DNA from: HGM12587 sp964602445
GTDB taxonomy: Bacteria; Bacillota; Clostridia; Lachnospirales; Lachnospiraceae
Length of the DNA stretch: 64,000 nucleotides
Reading direction: 5' to 3'
Assembly: GCA_964602445.1 (NCBI GenBank)
Contig: CAZRQV010000001.1
Coordinates: 62,001-126,000, forward strand
Under the pieces are notes generated by a model. It had not been told where the DNA came from. It worked only from the letters and a program-made list of their open reading frames with translations, and did not search any database. The position numbers and the translations under genes are program-made. Shown in pieces: positions 17,625 through 25,943 of this stretch; position 1 is the stretch's first letter; the number at the start of each line of letters is the position of its first letter.

Positions 17625-18077
17625 ATGGAATTTATGAATGAATTATTATCAAATCGTGTATTGATTGCCGGAATTACCGGTTGGGCATCTGCACAGGTGC
17701 TGAAAGCGGTCATTTATACAATTTTGAATAAAGAATTTTCCATCGAAAGATTATTCGGTGATGGCGGCATGCCCAGTGGACATTCGGCGACTGTCAGTGC
17801 CATGGCAATGATGTCCTGTCTTCATTACGGTGCGGCTTCCTTTGAATTTGCCATTAGTACGATGCTGGCGATCATCGTTATGCATGATGCCATGGGCGTG
17901 CGGTTGGAAACCGGAAAACAGGCAAAAGTTTTGAATGAAATGATGGAATTGCTTCAGAAAAAAGATTATGTACAGGCATTTTCTGAAGAAAAATTAAAAG
18001 AATTTGTAGGGCATACGCCTCTTCAGGTAGCAGCAGGATGTATTTTAGGTCTGACTGTGGGCTGGCTGCTGCATTAA
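17625..18077 (+). CDS. Divergent PAP2-family (DUF212) membrane protein
   Basis: A 150-residue membrane protein with about four hydrophobic segments and the conserved block FGDGGMPSGHSATVSAM, a short form of the acid-phosphatase PSGH motif. The divergent PAP2/DUF212 family (YuiD-like) lacks the full set of PAP2 catalytic motifs, so phosphatase activity is uncertain. A gene-free stretch follows to 18391, holding two hairpin elements. ATG 17625 follows ACTGAGGAATT. A second ATG nine bases later is possible. Confidence 0.85.
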   Translation: MEFMNELLSNRVLIAGITGWASAQVLKAVIYTILNKEFSIERLFGDGGMPSGHSATVSAMAMMSCLHYGAASFEFAISTMLAIIVMHDAMGVRLETGKQAKVLNEMMELLQKKDYVQAFSEEKLKEFVGHTPLQVAAGCILGLTVGWLLH

Positions 18078-18093
18078 ATAAATATTGATTATG

Positions 18094-18210
18094 AAAAACT
18101 CTTACGAAACAGTAATGATATGCTCTGTTTTCGGAATACAAGTTTTATTCGTTTGCTTGTCTGCCGAAAAGGGTGTGTATCATAAGTGTGTAGTAGGAGT
18201 TTTTCTTTTT
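18094..18210 (+). other. Nested-stem structured element, possible small RNA or MITE-like repeat
   Basis: Four nested inverted repeats share one centre: 18094-18105 with 18193-18204 (12 pairs, one G-T), ATGATA 18115-18120 with TATCAT 18178-18183, TTTTCGG 18128-18134 with CCGAAAA 18164-18170, and ACAAG 18138-18142 with CTTGT 18156-18160. A T-rich tail follows (18200-18210). The outer arms and about 27 bases of the left end recur in the hairpin before dacF. No clear promoter or ORF is inside. The remaining bases of the 18078-18391 gap look A/T-rich and featureless. Confidence 0.45.
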
Positions 18211-18346
18211 AAGAAAGAATTAAAAAATAATAAGAAATCAAATGTGTTAGAATAAAAGAAAAACGGGAGGGCGAATTGTATGAACTGCTGAAATAAGGAT
18301 AGAAATTGTCTGTTGGTGCAGGAAATAAATATCAGTTCTTTTTTTG

Positions 18347-18391
18347 AAAAACTCTTACTAAACTGTAATAAGTGAATGGTAGGAGTTTTTT
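18347..18391 (+). promoter_or_regulatory. Hairpin carrying the dacF ribosome binding site
   Basis: AAAAACTCTTAC (18347-18358) pairs with GTAGGAGTTTTT (18379-18390), 12 pairs with one G-T, with the T run ending at the base before ATG 18392. The SD AGGAG (18381-18385) is inside the 3' arm. The left end is a near copy of the element at 18094. Confidence 0.65.
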
Positions 18392-19573
18392 ATGTGGAAA
18401 AAAGGGATGCAGCGTATCTTGGCTGTGATACTGGTGTGTTTGTTATGCCCCATATCTGTACTTGCAGAAACGGTGGACAGTGAAGATTTGATCGGTATCG
18501 AAGCACCGCACGCACTGCTGATGGAAGTATCTACGGGAAAAATTTTATATGAAAAAGAGGCAAATACTGCCATGCCTCCGGCCAGCGTAACGAAGGTAAT
18601 GACCATGTTGCTGATTTTTGAGGCTTTGGAAAACGGCAGAATTCAATTAGAAGATCTAGTAACGGTATCGGAAAAAGCGGCATCCATGGGAGGTTCTCAG
18701 GTATATCTGGAAACGGGAGAAAAACAGACAGTGGATACGATGCTGAAATGTATTGCCATTGCCAGCGCTAACGATGCTTGTGTAGCCATGGCAGAGCATA
18801 TTTCGGGCAGTGAAGAAGCCTTCGTCAAACAGATGAATGAACGGGCAAAGGTTTTAGGAATGAAAAATACCCATTTTGTTAACTGTAATGGTCTGGATGC
18901 AGAAGGGCATGTGACCAGTGCCTATGATATTGCACTGATGTCCAGAGAACTGCTGCTTAACCATCCACAGATCCATGAATATTGTACTGTGTGGATGGAT
19001 ACGATCATACATACGACGGCAAAGGGCAGTCAGGAATTTGGGCTGACCAACACCAATAAATTAGTACGGCAGTATGAATTCTGTACCGGTTTGAAAACAG
19101 GATCTACAGATGATGCAGGATTTTGTATTTCTGCTGCAGCGAAGAAGGGCGAAATGGAACTGATCGCAGTGATCATGAAGGGAGAAACCAGCAAATCAAG
19201 ATTTCGTGATGCGGCATCTCTGTTGAATTATGGGTTTGCCAATTACCGGATTTATAAAGATACGGATGCAGACAGAAATGCATTGAAAAAAATCAAGGTA
19301 AAAGGCGGAATCAAAACAGAAATACAGCCGATTTATGAAAAAGAGTTTACCTGCCTTTTGACAAATGCGGAAAATTCGTCAGAAATTCAAAAGAGATTGG
19401 AACTTCCGGAAGAATTGAGTGCTCCCGTAGCAGAAGGTCAGGTAATCGGAACATTGATCTATGATTACGGAACGGAAAAAAAGGGAGAAATTAAGATTCT
19501 GGCAGGAGAAGGAACAGAAGCAGCCACTTATATGGATTGTGTAAAGAGAGTGTGGCTTGCATGGATGATGTGA
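18392..19573 (+). CDS. dacF: D-alanyl-D-alanine carboxypeptidase (DacF-like)
   Basis: A 393-residue low-molecular-weight penicillin-binding protein (peptidase S11) that trims the terminal D-Ala of peptidoglycan stem peptides. A signal peptide (about 1-25) precedes the catalytic domain. The SxxK box is S65-VTK68, the SxN box is SAND, and KTG appears as KTGST. A C-terminal beta domain follows and the last 15 residues look like an amphipathic membrane anchor. DacF and DacB types act in spore cortex formation, but the sequence does not prove a spore role. Its SD lies in a hairpin. A paralogue lies at 21818. Confidence 0.92.
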   Translation: MWKKGMQRILAVILVCLLCPISVLAETVDSEDLIGIEAPHALLMEVSTGKILYEKEANTAMPPASVTKVMTMLLIFEALENGRIQLEDLVTVSEKAASMGGSQVYLETGEKQTVDTMLKCIAIASANDACVAMAEHISGSEEAFVKQMNERAKVLGMKNTHFVNCNGLDAEGHVTSAYDIALMSRELLLNHPQIHEYCTVWMDTIIHTTAKGSQEFGLTNTNKLVRQYEFCTGLKTGSTDDAGFCISAAAKKGEMELIAVIMKGETSKSRFRDAASLLNYGFANYRIYKDTDADRNALKKIKVKGGIKTEIQPIYEKEFTCLLTNAENSSEIQKRLELPEELSAPVAEGQVIGTLIYDYGTEKKGEIKILAGEGTEAATYMDCVKRVWLAWMM

Positions 19574-19605
19574 TTTGTGATAAGATACAACGATGGAGGT
19601 AGGTT

Positions 19606-20418
19606 ATGTTTCAGACAGTAGACTATCAGATATACTCTGAGAAAATAAAATCACCGGTTACAATCGTGATGCTTGCAGATCTGCACAATCATCTTTATGG
19701 AGAAGAGAATCAGATGCTGTTAGGGGAAATCCGTCGAATTTCTCCGGATTTTGTATGTATTGCAGGAGATATGTTGATTGGAAATCCAAAGATATCTTAT
19801 GAAACTGCACAAAAAACGGTAATGGCACTGACAAAAGAGTATCCGGTTTTTTATGGTCTTGGAAATCATGAATCCAGAATGCTGCATGACAGAGACATTT
19901 ACGGCACTCTGTATGAAGAATATATGGAACCTTTAAAAGCGTTAGGAGTGAAGGTTTTGGTCAATGAAAATGCATATTTTCAGGTGAGGGAGTCGCAGTT
20001 TCAGATTTTTGGATATGATCTTCCGATGAAATATTTTGAGAAATTTAACCGATATCCGTTTGAGTCTTCGCAGGTTGAGGAAGTTTTGGGAGTGTGCGAT
20101 TCTGCAAAAGAGCAATTCCGGATTCTTCTTGCACACAATCCGGTCTATTTTTCTCAATATGCAGAATGGGGTGCAGATCTGACGCTGTCAGGACATCTTC
20201 ATGGAGGAATCATCAGATTGCCGTTGATCGGAGGAATCATTACCCCTCAGGCGAAGCTGTTCCCGAAATACAGTGCGGGAAACTATAAAATACAGGAAAA
20301 AAATATAATCGTTTCCAGAGGACTTGGAACTCATACGATTCCGATCCGTTTCCGTAATCAACCGGAGTTATCGGCGATTTATCTGGAACCGATGGAGAAA
20401 TGTGGAAATAAAAAGTAA
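19606..20418 (+). CDS. Calcineurin-like metallophosphoesterase (YaeI/YkuE type)
   Basis: A 270-residue metallophosphoesterase with the ordered metal-binding motifs LADLHNH, CIAGDML, GLGNHE and LSGHLHGG. It lacks a long signal peptide or membrane helix. Homologues of this size are annotated as UDP-diacylglucosamine-like or general phosphodiesterases; the substrate is unknown. SD GGAGGTAGG precedes ATG 19606. Its TAA overlaps the scpA ATG by one base (TAATG), so it is translationally coupled to the chromosome-segregation genes. Confidence 0.85.
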   Translation: MFQTVDYQIYSEKIKSPVTIVMLADLHNHLYGEENQMLLGEIRRISPDFVCIAGDMLIGNPKISYETAQKTVMALTKEYPVFYGLGNHESRMLHDRDIYGTLYEEYMEPLKALGVKVLVNENAYFQVRESQFQIFGYDLPMKYFEKFNRYPFESSQVEEVLGVCDSAKEQFRILLAHNPVYFSQYAEWGADLTLSGHLHGGIIRLPLIGGIITPQAKLFPKYSAGNYKIQEKNIIVSRGLGTHTIPIRFRNQPELSAIYLEPMEKCGNKK

Positions 20419-21164
20419 TGGCATTACCAGTAAAGATAGAAAATTTTGAGGGTCCTTTAGACCTGTTATTGCATTTGATCGATGTAAATAAATTTAATAT
20501 TTTTGATATTCCGATCGTGGAGATCACAGAACAATATTTAGAATATGTCCGAAATATGGATACAAAAGATCTGAATGTGACCAGTGAGTTTCTTGTGATG
20601 GCAGCAACCTTGTTGGAAATCAAAGCAAAGATGCTGCTTCCGGTAGAAGTGGACGAAGAAGGGGAAGAAATTGATCCGAGAGAAGAACTGGTACAGAAAC
20701 TTCTGGAATATAAAATGTATAAATATATGTCCTATGAACTGCAGGATCGGATGCAGGATGCCGGGAAGGCAATGTATAAACAGCCTACGATCCCGCCGGA
20801 AGTAGAAGGATACATAGAACCGGTGGATCTTGAAAAACTTTTGGGAAATCTGACTTTGAAAAAACTGAATGATATTTTTCAGTCTGTTATGAAGCGGCAG
20901 AATGAAAAGCTGGACCCAATCAGAAGTAAATTTGGAAAGATTGAAAAAGAAGAAGTTTCGCTGGAAGATAAGTTGGATTTTGTAGAAAACTATGCAAAAG
21001 AGCATGGTACCTTTTCGTTCCGAAAGATGCTGGAAGGACAGCAGAGTAAAATGCAGATTGTGGTTACATTTTTAGCAATTTTGGAACTTATGAAAACGGG
21101 AAAGATCATGATTCAGCAGGAGGAAACGTTTGGTGAAATCCTGATCACTTCCGTAGAAGGATAG
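20418..21164 (+). CDS. scpA: Segregation and condensation protein A
   Basis: A 248-residue kleisin that bridges the SMC dimer and ScpB in the bacterial condensin complex. It starts with the typical FEGPLDLLLHLI block that binds the SMC neck. The N-terminal helical domain runs to about residue 110, a charged linker follows, and a C-terminal winged helix (about 175-248) binds the SMC head. Length is normal. It is the first of the scpA-scpB pair, the standard order in Firmicutes. Confidence 0.95.
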   Translation: MALPVKIENFEGPLDLLLHLIDVNKFNIFDIPIVEITEQYLEYVRNMDTKDLNVTSEFLVMAATLLEIKAKMLLPVEVDEEGEEIDPREELVQKLLEYKMYKYMSYELQDRMQDAGKAMYKQPTIPPEVEGYIEPVDLEKLLGNLTLKKLNDIFQSVMKRQNEKLDPIRSKFGKIEKEEVSLEDKLDFVENYAKEHGTFSFRKMLEGQQSKMQIVVTFLAILELMKTGKIMIQQEETFGEILITSVEG

Positions 21165-21189
21165 TAAAAAGAAAGCAGTTGGAGAATTT

Positions 21190-21759
21190 ATGGAAATACA
21201 AAGATTAGAAGCGGCAATCGAAGCAATCCTTTTTACCATGGGAGAAGCTGTAGAATTGGAAAAAATTGCAGTTGCCATTGAACATGATAAAGATACGACT
21301 CGTAAACTGATCCGCAATATGATGGATAAATATGGTGCTGAAGATCGTGGAATCAGGATCATTGAGTTGGAAGATTCTTTTCAGCTTTGTTCCAAAACAG
21401 AGTATTATGATGTTTTGATCAAAATTGCAAAACAGCCAAAGAAACATGCACTGACGGATGTGCAGCTGGAAGTGCTGTCGATCGCAGCTTATAAACAGCC
21501 GGTAACGAGAGCGGAGATTGAAAAGATCCGAGGTGTGAATTCGGATCATGCGGTCAATAAATTGGTAGAATATGGTTTGATCCAGGAAGTAGGAAGACTG
21601 AATGCACCGGGACGTCCGGCGCTGTTTGGAACGACAGAAGATTTTCTTAGAAATTTCGGTGTCAGTTCCCTGGAAGATCTTCCGGTGATCTCTCCGACGG
21701 AAATAGCTGATTTTGAAGCAGAGGCAGAGGAAGAGGTTCAGATTCGTCTGGGTGTTTAA
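21190..21759 (+). CDS. scpB: Segregation and condensation protein B
   Basis: A 189-residue protein with two winged-helix domains that dimerises and binds the ScpA middle region. Recognisable blocks are LEAAIEAILFTMGEAV at the start, SIAAYKQPVTRAEIE in the second winged helix and GRPALFGTTEDFLRNFG near the end. SD GGAG lies 6 bases before ATG 21190, and the gene begins 25 bases after scpA. Confidence 0.95.
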   Translation: MEIQRLEAAIEAILFTMGEAVELEKIAVAIEHDKDTTRKLIRNMMDKYGAEDRGIRIIELEDSFQLCSKTEYYDVLIKIAKQPKKHALTDVQLEVLSIAAYKQPVTRAEIEKIRGVNSDHAVNKLVEYGLIQEVGRLNAPGRPALFGTTEDFLRNFGVSSLEDLPVISPTEIADFEAEAEEEVQIRLGV

Positions 21760-21817
21760 CATAATAAAAATGCTTTCTTCATAAGCTGAATTAAACAAAA
21801 AGCTTTTGGGGAATGGG

Positions 21818-23101
21818 ATGAAAAAATTTCAAAGATTTTATAAACAGGTCATGGCGGGAATTCTTTGTCTGGGATTGCTGCTGTGTCCTGTTTTTTTTAC
21901 ACAAGGGGCAGAAAAAGAAGCAGTTACGGGACTATATTCCAGGGGAGCGGTTTTGATGGATGGAGATTCCGGAAGAGTTTTATTTTCGAAGAACGGAGAT
22001 GAGATTGCAGCCATGGCAAGTACGACTAAGATCATGACCTGTATTCTGGCTCTGGAGCTGGGAACACCGGATCAGATTGTTACATTTACAGATTATGCGG
22101 CTTCTATGCCGGATGTGCAGATGAACGGTAAAACAGGGGAACAGTATTATCTGAAAGATCTTTTGTATTCTGTTATGCTGGAATCTCACAATGACAGTGC
22201 AGCAGCAGTGGCAGAAGCTGTGGGAGGAACGGCGGAAAATTTTTTAAAATTAATGAATCAGAAAGCAGAAGCCATCGGCTGTGTCCGGACCCATTTTGTG
22301 ACACCGAATGGGTTGGATGGATCAGATGCAAACGGAGAGCATCAGACGACGGCAAAGGAACTGGCGCAGATTCTTCGTTACTGTATTGCGGTATCTTCGA
22401 AAGCAGAAGAATTTTTAAAGATTACACAGACGGAATCTTATGAGTTTCAGGAATTGCACGGAAAACGCTATGTGAGCTGCAGTAATCATAATGCATTGCT
22501 GCATTCTTATGAGGGAGCACTAACCGGAAAGACCGGATTTACCGGAAAAGCAGGGTACTGTTATGTGGGTGCAGCAGAAAAAGACGGAAAGACAATGATC
22601 ATTGCCCTTTTAGGGGCGGGCTGGTATCCTCATAGGAGTTATAAGTGGAAAGATGCAGGAAAACTACTGGATTATGGTTTTACTCATTATGATTACAGAA
22701 CGCTGGGAAAGAAACAGTGGGAAATTCCAAAGATCAAGGTACGAAACGGAATGGAAGAGGGAGTCGGAGCAGTAACAGATGCCGGGAACTTTTCGTATCT
22801 GCTGAAGAAAGATGAGAATGTTAAATGCACCATAGATTTTCCGGAAGAACTGGAAGCGCCGGTTGAAAAAGGGACTGTCATAGGGAAGGTTTCTTATGAG
22901 CTGGATGGTGCAGTCATCGAACAGTTTTGGATCAGGACAGCAGAATCGGTAGAAAAGGCATCGGTATGGAAAAAGCTGCTGCGATGGATGAAGCATTTTT
23001 TATTTCAGAAATCAGGCACTGTCGGAATCTGTTTTGGGGATGCGTTTGTCTGTGTTCACAGCTTGGATGAAAAAATATGCAGAAGTGTTAAGAATGTATA
23101 A
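21818..23101 (+). CDS. D-alanyl-D-alanine carboxypeptidase, second paralogue
   Basis: A 427-residue S11 peptidase. A signal peptide (about 1-31) is followed by SxxK at S68-TTK71, SxN as SHND, and KTG as KTGFTGKAGYC. The C-terminal beta domain is followed by a hydrophobic stretch ending in an irregular tail. It shares the layout of the dacF-like gene 2.2 kb upstream but is clearly divergent. ATG 21818 is chosen with GGGGAA just before; an in-frame TTG at 21806 is less likely. It probably shares the scpAB transcript. No terminator was found at its end. Confidence 0.9.
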   Translation: MKKFQRFYKQVMAGILCLGLLLCPVFFTQGAEKEAVTGLYSRGAVLMDGDSGRVLFSKNGDEIAAMASTTKIMTCILALELGTPDQIVTFTDYAASMPDVQMNGKTGEQYYLKDLLYSVMLESHNDSAAAVAEAVGGTAENFLKLMNQKAEAIGCVRTHFVTPNGLDGSDANGEHQTTAKELAQILRYCIAVSSKAEEFLKITQTESYEFQELHGKRYVSCSNHNALLHSYEGALTGKTGFTGKAGYCYVGAAEKDGKTMIIALLGAGWYPHRSYKWKDAGKLLDYGFTHYDYRTLGKKQWEIPKIKVRNGMEEGVGAVTDAGNFSYLLKKDENVKCTIDFPEELEAPVEKGTVIGKVSYELDGAVIEQFWIRTAESVEKASVWKKLLRWMKHFLFQKSGTVGICFGDAFVCVHSLDEKICRSVKNV

Positions 23102-23147
23102 AGTTTATGAAAATTTATGAAAAATTGACGAATAAATAACGAAACTC

Positions 23148-23176
23148 TTGATTTAAATCTGTGAGTTTGTTATGAT
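23148..23176 (+). promoter_or_regulatory. Sigma-A promoter of the carboxyltransferase operon
   Basis: TTGATT (23148-23153), 17 bases, TATGAT (23171-23176) with a TGT extension just upstream (extended -10). It lies 60 bases before the first gene of the operon. Confidence 0.75.
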
Positions 23177-23234
23177 TGTATACGGCAGAAAATGGTATTA
23201 ATTTTATACAATACATAATAATGGAGGAGTTAAA

Positions 23235-24677
23235 ATGAGTAACACAGCACAAAGCTTGGCAAGCAAAAGAATTGCTTCTTTACTTGACGAGAACAGTTTT
23301 GTTGAAATCGGTGGAATGGTAACTGCCAGAAGCACAGATTTTAACATGCAGACAAAAGAAACTCCAGCAGACGGTTGCGTAACCGGCTACGGAGTGATCG
23401 AAGGAAATCTTGTGTATGTTTACAGCCAGGATGCAGGCGTTTTAAACGGTTCTGTAGGCGAAATGCATGCAAAGAAGATTGCAAACCTTTATGATTTAGC
23501 GTTAAAGACAGGAGCACCGGTCATCGGTCTGATCGACAGTGCAGGCTTAAGACTTCAGGAAGCAACTGATGCACTGAATGCTTTTGGTGAAATTTATATG
23601 AAACAGACAAACGCTTCCGGTGTGATTCCACAGATTACAGCAATCTTTGGAAACTGCGGCGGCGGTCTTGCAATGATCCCAACATTAACAGACTTTACTT
23701 TCATGGAAGCTGATAAAGCAAAATTATTTGTGAATTCTCCAAATGCCATTGCAGGCAATGAAGTTTCCAAATGCGATACAGCATCTGCCAAATTCCAGAT
23801 GGAAGAAGTAGGTATTGTTGACGTAGTTGCAGAAGAAGCAGAATTAATGGAACAGATTCGTGATCTCGTATGTCTGCTTCCGGCAAATAACGAAGACGAA
23901 ATGATGTTTGACGATGAAGAATGCACAGATGATCTGAACAGAGTATGTGCAGATCTTGAAAATGCAGCAGGTGATCCTGCCATCGTATTATCTAACATTT
24001 CTGACGATGCTGTTTTCTTTGAAACAAAGAAAGATTATGCAAAAGAAATGGTTACAGGATTCATCAAATTAAACGGAATGACTGTTGGTGCAGTAGCAAA
24101 CAGAACCGTTCTTTATGATGAAGAAGGGAACAAAGCAGAAGAATTTGCAGCAGAACTGACCGCAAGAGGATGTCAGAAAGCAGCAGCATTCGTAAATTTC
24201 TGTGATGCGTTCGAAATTCCGGTTCTGACATTAACAAATGTAGACGGATTTAAAGCAACCATGTGTTCCGAAAGAAACATTGCGGCAGCAGCAGCAAAAT
24301 TAACTTATGCATTCGGTAACGCAACAGTTCCGAAGGTAAACGTGATCGTAGGCAAAGCATTCGGTAATGCTTACAACGTAATGAACTCTAAAGCAATGGG
24401 TGCTGATATGGTTTATGCATGGCCAAACGCAGAAATCGGTATGATGGATGCAAAATTAGCAGCAAAAGTAATGTACGGTGACACAGATGCAGCAACTGTA
24501 AACGAAAAAGCAGCAGAATATGCAGCACTTCAGAACAGTGTAGTTTCTGCAGCAAGAAGAGGATATGTTGATACGATTATCGAAGCACAGGATACAAGAA
24601 AATATGTGATCGGTGCATTCGATATGCTGTTCACAAAGAGAGACGACCGTCCGGCAAAAAAACACGGTACAGTTTAA
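23235..24677 (+). CDS. Biotin-dependent carboxyltransferase, PccB/MmdA/12S family (divergent)
   Basis: A 480-residue acyl-CoA carboxyltransferase-type protein, somewhat shorter than MmdA (about 510). The N-terminal half has the oxyanion region FGNCGGGLAMIPTLTDFTFM; the C-terminal half has GKAFGNAYNVMNSKAMGADMVYAWPNAEIGMM and the family's closing KKHG. Between these, the usual PGxxQE block is replaced by DGFKATMCSERN, so the family assignment is firm but the substrate is not. It lies first in an operon with OadG-like, biotin-carrier, OadB and OadA-like genes. It probably transfers CO2 between an acyl-CoA and the biotin carrier. Confidence 0.8.
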   Translation: MSNTAQSLASKRIASLLDENSFVEIGGMVTARSTDFNMQTKETPADGCVTGYGVIEGNLVYVYSQDAGVLNGSVGEMHAKKIANLYDLALKTGAPVIGLIDSAGLRLQEATDALNAFGEIYMKQTNASGVIPQITAIFGNCGGGLAMIPTLTDFTFMEADKAKLFVNSPNAIAGNEVSKCDTASAKFQMEEVGIVDVVAEEAELMEQIRDLVCLLPANNEDEMMFDDEECTDDLNRVCADLENAAGDPAIVLSNISDDAVFFETKKDYAKEMVTGFIKLNGMTVGAVANRTVLYDEEGNKAEEFAAELTARGCQKAAAFVNFCDAFEIPVLTLTNVDGFKATMCSERNIAAAAAKLTYAFGNATVPKVNVIVGKAFGNAYNVMNSKAMGADMVYAWPNAEIGMMDAKLAAKVMYGDTDAATVNEKAAEYAALQNSVVSAARRGYVDTIIEAQDTRKYVIGAFDMLFTKRDDRPAKKHGTV

Positions 24678-24695
24678 TTTAGCGAGGTGAACAGG

Positions 24696-25481
24696 ATGAA
24701 AAAGAACATGAAAAAATTAGCTTCACTCCTTTGTATGGTAATGCTTGTTCTTGGTCTGACTGCATGCGGTTCTTCAGAGGAACCGGCCACTACAGTAGTA
24801 GAATCTGCATATGCAGATAATCTGTCTCTGTTTATCGTAGAAACGATCACAGGAATGTCTACAGAAGATCTGCAGTATTATATCGATATGGATGCAGATG
24901 ATCTTCAGACAATTCTTGATAATTCAGGAATTCCAATGACAGCAGAAGCTTTTCAGGATGTCTTTAATGGATATGTAAGTGATTCCGAAACTTTTGGTGA
25001 ATACATTTCCACAGACAGTTATGAATTAAAAGGTAACGAAGAAGAAGCTACACATACAACCAATCTGACATTTACAGCTCATCCGGCAACGATCACAATG
25101 GTCTTTGACGAAGATGGTATTGTAACATCAGCAACAATCGACCCGGTATTATCTACAGGAGAGATCCTTCAGAAAGCCGGATTAAATACAGTCATCGGTA
25201 TGGGAACTGTATTCGTTGTACTGATCTTCATCAGCTTTATTATCAGTTTACTTCCAAAAGTAACAGGTCTGGTTGAAAATATCGGAAAGAAAAAGACAGC
25301 AGAAGTTCCAAAAGAAGCTCCGAAACCAGCAGCTCCAGCAGCAGAAGAAGAGCTTGCAGATGATCTGGAACTGGTAGCAGTTATTTCGGCTGCCATTGCT
25401 GCATACACAGGAACATCTTCAGATGATTTTGTGGTACGTTCTATCAAACGTTCAAAAACAAATAAATGGAAAAGAGCATAA
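24696..25481 (+). CDS. OadG-like subunit fused to a lipoprotein domain
   Basis: A 261-residue protein. A lipobox LGLTAC (C24) opens an exported domain (about 25-160, acidic, with Asp/Glu-rich helices). A single transmembrane helix follows (about 164-188), then a Pro/Ala-rich linker and a C-terminal block, ELVAVISAAIAAYTG ... FVVRSIKR, that resembles the gamma subunit (OadG) end. OadG anchors the carboxyltransferase to the OadB pump. The lipoprotein domain is an addition to the standard OadG form. ATG 24696 has SD GAGGTG; a GTG at 24687 is rejected. Confidence 0.7.
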   Translation: MKKNMKKLASLLCMVMLVLGLTACGSSEEPATTVVESAYADNLSLFIVETITGMSTEDLQYYIDMDADDLQTILDNSGIPMTAEAFQDVFNGYVSDSETFGEYISTDSYELKGNEEEATHTTNLTFTAHPATITMVFDEDGIVTSATIDPVLSTGEILQKAGLNTVIGMGTVFVVLIFISFIISLLPKVTGLVENIGKKKTAEVPKEAPKPAAPAAEEELADDLELVAVISAAIAAYTGTSSDDFVVRSIKRSKTNKWKRA

Positions 25482-25531
25482 CTACGAACGCGGAATCTTT
25501 ATAGGAACGCATAAGTTAGGAGGAAATTAAG

Positions 25532-25900
25532 ATGAAAAATTATACAATCACAGTAAACGGTACAGTTTATGATGTTACAGTAGAAGAAGGCGGCGCAGGA
25601 AGCGCTCCAGTAAGAACAGCAGCTCCAAAGGCAGCACCAAAAGCAGCTCCGGCTCCAAAGGCAGCAGCTCCAGCAGCAGGTGCAGGTTCTGTAGAAGTAA
25701 AAGCTTCTGTACCAGGTAAAGTATTCAAAATCGAAGCAGCAGCAGGCACAGCAGTAAAAGCAGGTGATCCAATCGTAGTTCTTGAAGCTATGAAAATGGA
25801 AATCCCTGTTGTAGCTCCACAGGACGGTACAGTTGCAGGAATCAACGTAGCAGTTGGCGACTCAGTTGAAAACGGTGACGTTTTAGCTACAATGAATTAA
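25532..25900 (+). CDS. Biotin carboxyl carrier protein
   Basis: A 122-residue carrier. The N-terminal part (1-25) is a small beta structure, followed by an Ala/Pro/Lys-rich flexible linker (about 26-53) and a biotinyl domain with the biotin-accepting lysine K88 in EAMKMEI. Size and layout match the 1.3S subunit of transcarboxylase and the gamma/delta carrier subunits of Na+ decarboxylases. SD TAGGAGG precedes ATG 25532. Confidence 0.93.
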   Translation: MKNYTITVNGTVYDVTVEEGGAGSAPVRTAAPKAAPKAAPAPKAAAPAAGAGSVEVKASVPGKVFKIEAAAGTAVKAGDPIVVLEAMKMEIPVVAPQDGTVAGINVAVGDSVENGDVLATMN

Positions 25901-25943
25901 TTCATGAGTGCACATTGATGAATTAAAAACAGGAGGTTAAAAC

